Assembly: GCF_003002825.1 (NCBI RefSeq)
Contig: NZ_PVTE01000015.1
Coordinates: 1 to 64,000 of the forward strand
DNA length: 64,000 nt
Direction: 5' to 3'
DNA from: Spirosoma oryzae
GTDB taxonomy: Bacteria; Bacteroidota; Bacteroidia; Cytophagales; Spirosomataceae
Within the stretch, counting starts at the first letter, position 1. Each line of letters begins with the position of its first letter. A program made the translations under genes and the position numbers. This document shows positions 62,286 to 64,000 of this stretch, one piece after another. Below the pieces are notes generated by a model. That model was not told the origin of the DNA, did not search any database, and worked only from the letters and a program-made list of their open reading frames with translations.

Positions 62286-62912
62286 ATGGTCTATCGATTT
62301 GTGTTCTTGTTCACCCTACTAACCGTTACCACGGCCCACGCCCAGCACCACCCGATGCATGCCGCTACCGCGATGGTCAGCCCGTTCAACCGGATGATGG
62401 ACAGCATGATGGTCTGCATGGATACGGTGCCAGCCAGCCCATCGGCCGACCAGTATTTTTTGGCTCTGATGCTGCCCCACCATCAGGGAGCGGTCGACAT
62501 GGCGACGTATGAAATCAGTCACGGTCGGAACACCCAGCTAGTGCAAATGGCGAAGAGTATCCGGGCGGAGCAGCAGATCGACATGCAATGGATGAACCGC
62601 TGGCTACGGGATTTGACTCACGTTCAGACCTCTGACCCGGATCACGTCCGGCTACAGGGACAGGCTATGATGACCATGATGAAGCAGCTACCCCCCGCCG
62701 GTCTGTTACGTGATACGGATCAGGCATTTGCCCGGCTCATGGTCCCTCACCACCAGGCTGCGGTCGTGATGGCACAGATCGTCATCCGATACGGTCAGGA
62801 CCCGGCGGTCAGGCGATACGCCGAACGGCTGATTTCGGCGGAACAGATCGAGATTGATCAACTACATGAATTCATCGATTCCAGGAAAAATCAAGCTAAA
62901 CAAGTTAAATGA
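62286..62912 (+). CDS. DUF305 secreted protein
   Basis: I start at ATG 62286, where a signal peptide (FVFLFTLLTVTTAHAQ) begins; a possible start at 62265 adds 7 residues. Two DUF305 halves are present (SADQYFLALMLPHHQGAVDMATYEI and DTDQAFARLMVPHHQAAVVMAQIVI), with Met-rich sequence between and before (MMDSMMVCMD). Its stop overlaps the ATG of the following propeller gene. It is the fifth DUF305 gene in this window. Copper or silver binding is inferred from relatives. Confidence 0.85.
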   Translation: MVYRFVFLFTLLTVTTAHAQHHPMHAATAMVSPFNRMMDSMMVCMDTVPASPSADQYFLALMLPHHQGAVDMATYEISHGRNTQLVQMAKSIRAEQQIDMQWMNRWLRDLTHVQTSDPDHVRLQGQAMMTMMKQLPPAGLLRDTDQAFARLMVPHHQAAVVMAQIVIRYGQDPAVRRYAERLISAEQIEIDQLHEFIDSRKNQAKQVK

Positions 62913-64000
62913 ACGGAAGAACCTTTTTATTTTTTGCCCTCATCGGCGCGGCTTCGTACCGCGTCCAGGCGCAAACGGTATATGCACAGGACCGGGTTTA
63001 TGCGGCCAATCAGATATCCAATACCGTATCCGTCATTGATCCGGCCACGCAGAAACTACTGGGCGAAATTCCGCTGGGCAAACCCCAGCCGGACATTCTC
63101 TCCGCGCTCTATAAGGGGCAGGCACTAGTACATGGCTTGGGCTACAGCCCCCGCCGAAAAATGCTGACCGTCGTATCGATTGGGTCCAACTCGGTCACGC
63201 TCATCTCAACGCAGGATAATCGTATTCTGAAAACAATTTACGTGGGTCGGGCACCCCATGAAGCTACTTTTACGCCCGATGGTAACCAAATCTGGGTGTC
63301 GGTTCGGGGGGAAGCTTACCTCAGCGTGATCGACGCTACGCAATTGAAGGAGATCGGACGCATTGCGGTATCCGACGGACCGGGGATGGTCGCTTTCAGT
63401 CCCGATGGGAAGACGGCTTACGTTTGTTCCAGTTTCACCCCCCAGCTCGACATCATTGACCGGTCTACCCAAAAGCGGATCAAATCGCTGCCCGTTGTCA
63501 GTCCGTTTTCGCCCAATATTTTTGCCAGCCCGGATGGGAACTGGGTCGCGTTTACGCACAAAGACGTGGGAAAAACAACGGTTCTCAATGCCCGGACCCG
63601 GCAGATTGAAAAAGTCCTGCCATCCGGCCCGATTTCCAATCACGTAACGTTCACGGTGCTCAACAACGACCCCCTGATGCTGGTGACGGTGGGTGGCGAA
63701 AACAAACTGAAGGTGTACCGGATCAATCAGGGTTTTGCGCTGACGGACAGCGTATCAACGGGCTCATTACCCCACGGCGTCTGGCCGACAGGCGACGGCA
63801 GGCAGGTGTACGTTGGCCTGGAGAATGACGATGCCGTTCAGGCTATTGATCTGCAAACGATGGCGGTTCTGAAAACCATTCCCATTGGTCAGTGTCCGCA
63901 GGCCCTGCTTTACGCGACTAAGGCAACGACCTTAGCCAGCCCGTCGGTAACGGGCTTGGTCCCCCTTGGCGACAAGAGCCACTCGCAGGTGATTGCGATG
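62909..64000 (+). CDS. YVTN-type beta-propeller protein (3' partial)
   Basis: The gene starts at an ATG that overlaps the DUF305 stop and stays open to the right edge (364 codons visible). A signal peptide (FLFFALIGAASYRVQAQ) is followed by propeller repeats (NTVSVIDPATQKLLGEIPLG, NSVTLISTQDNRILKTIYVGRAPHEATFTPDGNQ, YLSVIDATQLKEIGRIAV). The sequence closely parallels the gene at 60755-62200, suggesting duplication. No lipobox is evident, unlike its paralogue. Coupling with DUF305 suggests a joint surface function. Confidence 0.85.
   Translation, partial: MNGRTFLFFALIGAASYRVQAQTVYAQDRVYAANQISNTVSVIDPATQKLLGEIPLGKPQPDILSALYKGQALVHGLGYSPRRKMLTVVSIGSNSVTLISTQDNRILKTIYVGRAPHEATFTPDGNQIWVSVRGEAYLSVIDATQLKEIGRIAVSDGPGMVAFSPDGKTAYVCSSFTPQLDIIDRSTQKRIKSLPVVSPFSPNIFASPDGNWVAFTHKDVGKTTVLNARTRQIEKVLPSGPISNHVTFTVLNNDPLMLVTVGGENKLKVYRINQGFALTDSVSTGSLPHGVWPTGDGRQVYVGLENDDAVQAIDLQTMAVLKTIPIGQCPQALLYATKATTLASPSVTGLVPLGDKSHSQVIAM

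Overview
This 64 kb window looks like an accessory region (genomic island or plasmid segment) of a Bacteroidota bacterium, most likely order Cytophagales near Spirosoma. The support is a mixture of family signals: GDCCVxC/MerTP metal genes, many DUF305 proteins, Bacteroidota-style lipoproteins, PepSY-like periplasmic proteins, and IS3- and IS5-type elements. Most of the window has a balanced to moderately high GC content. Several defence-like genes (about 7.6-11.0 kb and 29.7-31.8 kb) are strikingly AT-rich, which suggests separate acquisition. No rRNA, tRNA or CRISPR array was seen. All family assignments come from reading motifs; no database search was run.

Layout. (1) 1-5970: a tightly overlapping operon of a predicted GTPase-centred conflict system: all-helical GASH-like protein, two different P-loop GTPases (DO-GTPase2-like and DO-GTPase1-like), a large GAP1-like protein, and a nucleosidase effector. 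GAP1 and the nucleosidase end in the same kind of small EAD1-like adaptor domain. (2) 5986-7282: a dead IS3-family (IS407-like) element. Its reading frame is broken by eight 14- or 16-nt GC-rich micro-insertions that fall into recurring sequence families in both orientations; removing them restores an almost complete transposase. (3) 7.6-12.8 kb: an AT-rich SF2 helicase, then a small recombinase operon beside a nested 56-bp palindrome. (4) 12.8-18.1 kb: an arsR-merTP-GDCCVxC mercury-type operon, decayed small genes, an apparently intact IS5-family element inserted at the end of a broken ynfA, a P-type ATPase fragment, and a HhH/PD-(D/E)XK-like nuclease. (5) 18.2-29.1 kb: a copper/silver block: three DUF305 proteins, a multicopper oxidase fused to a CopB-like barrel, CopA and CopB ATPases, and an AraC regulator carrying a metal-binding-like domain.

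(6) 29.2-33.4 kb: a GHKL-ATPase/nuclease fusion, a tyrosine integrase and an orphan Phd-like antitoxin. (7) 33.6-38.0 kb: a fluoride-resistance operon led by a recognisable fluoride riboswitch, followed by a CLC-F-type antiporter, a DUF190 protein, a universal stress protein and enolase. (8) 38.1-50.8 kb: an aquaporin, a two-component system, a DUF305 membrane protein, small transporters, an ATPase, PAP2, PepSY-like proteins and a complete TolC-adaptor-RND efflux operon. (9) 50.8-64.0 kb: a pectinase-like lipoprotein, two AcfC/ModA-like binding proteins, an orphan cytochrome oxidase subunit I, a TsdA-like dihaem cytochrome, a DsrE-like protein, tandem-domain and beta-propeller lipoproteins, and another DUF305 gene. 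The last propeller gene runs off the right edge.

Taken together, the genes deal with metal and halide stress (Hg, Cu/Ag, Zn/Cd remnant, F) and with phage or plasmid conflict, joined by mobile-element traffic. The most novel-looking items are the micro-insertion families in the dead IS3 element and the GTPase-GAP1-nucleosidase system.
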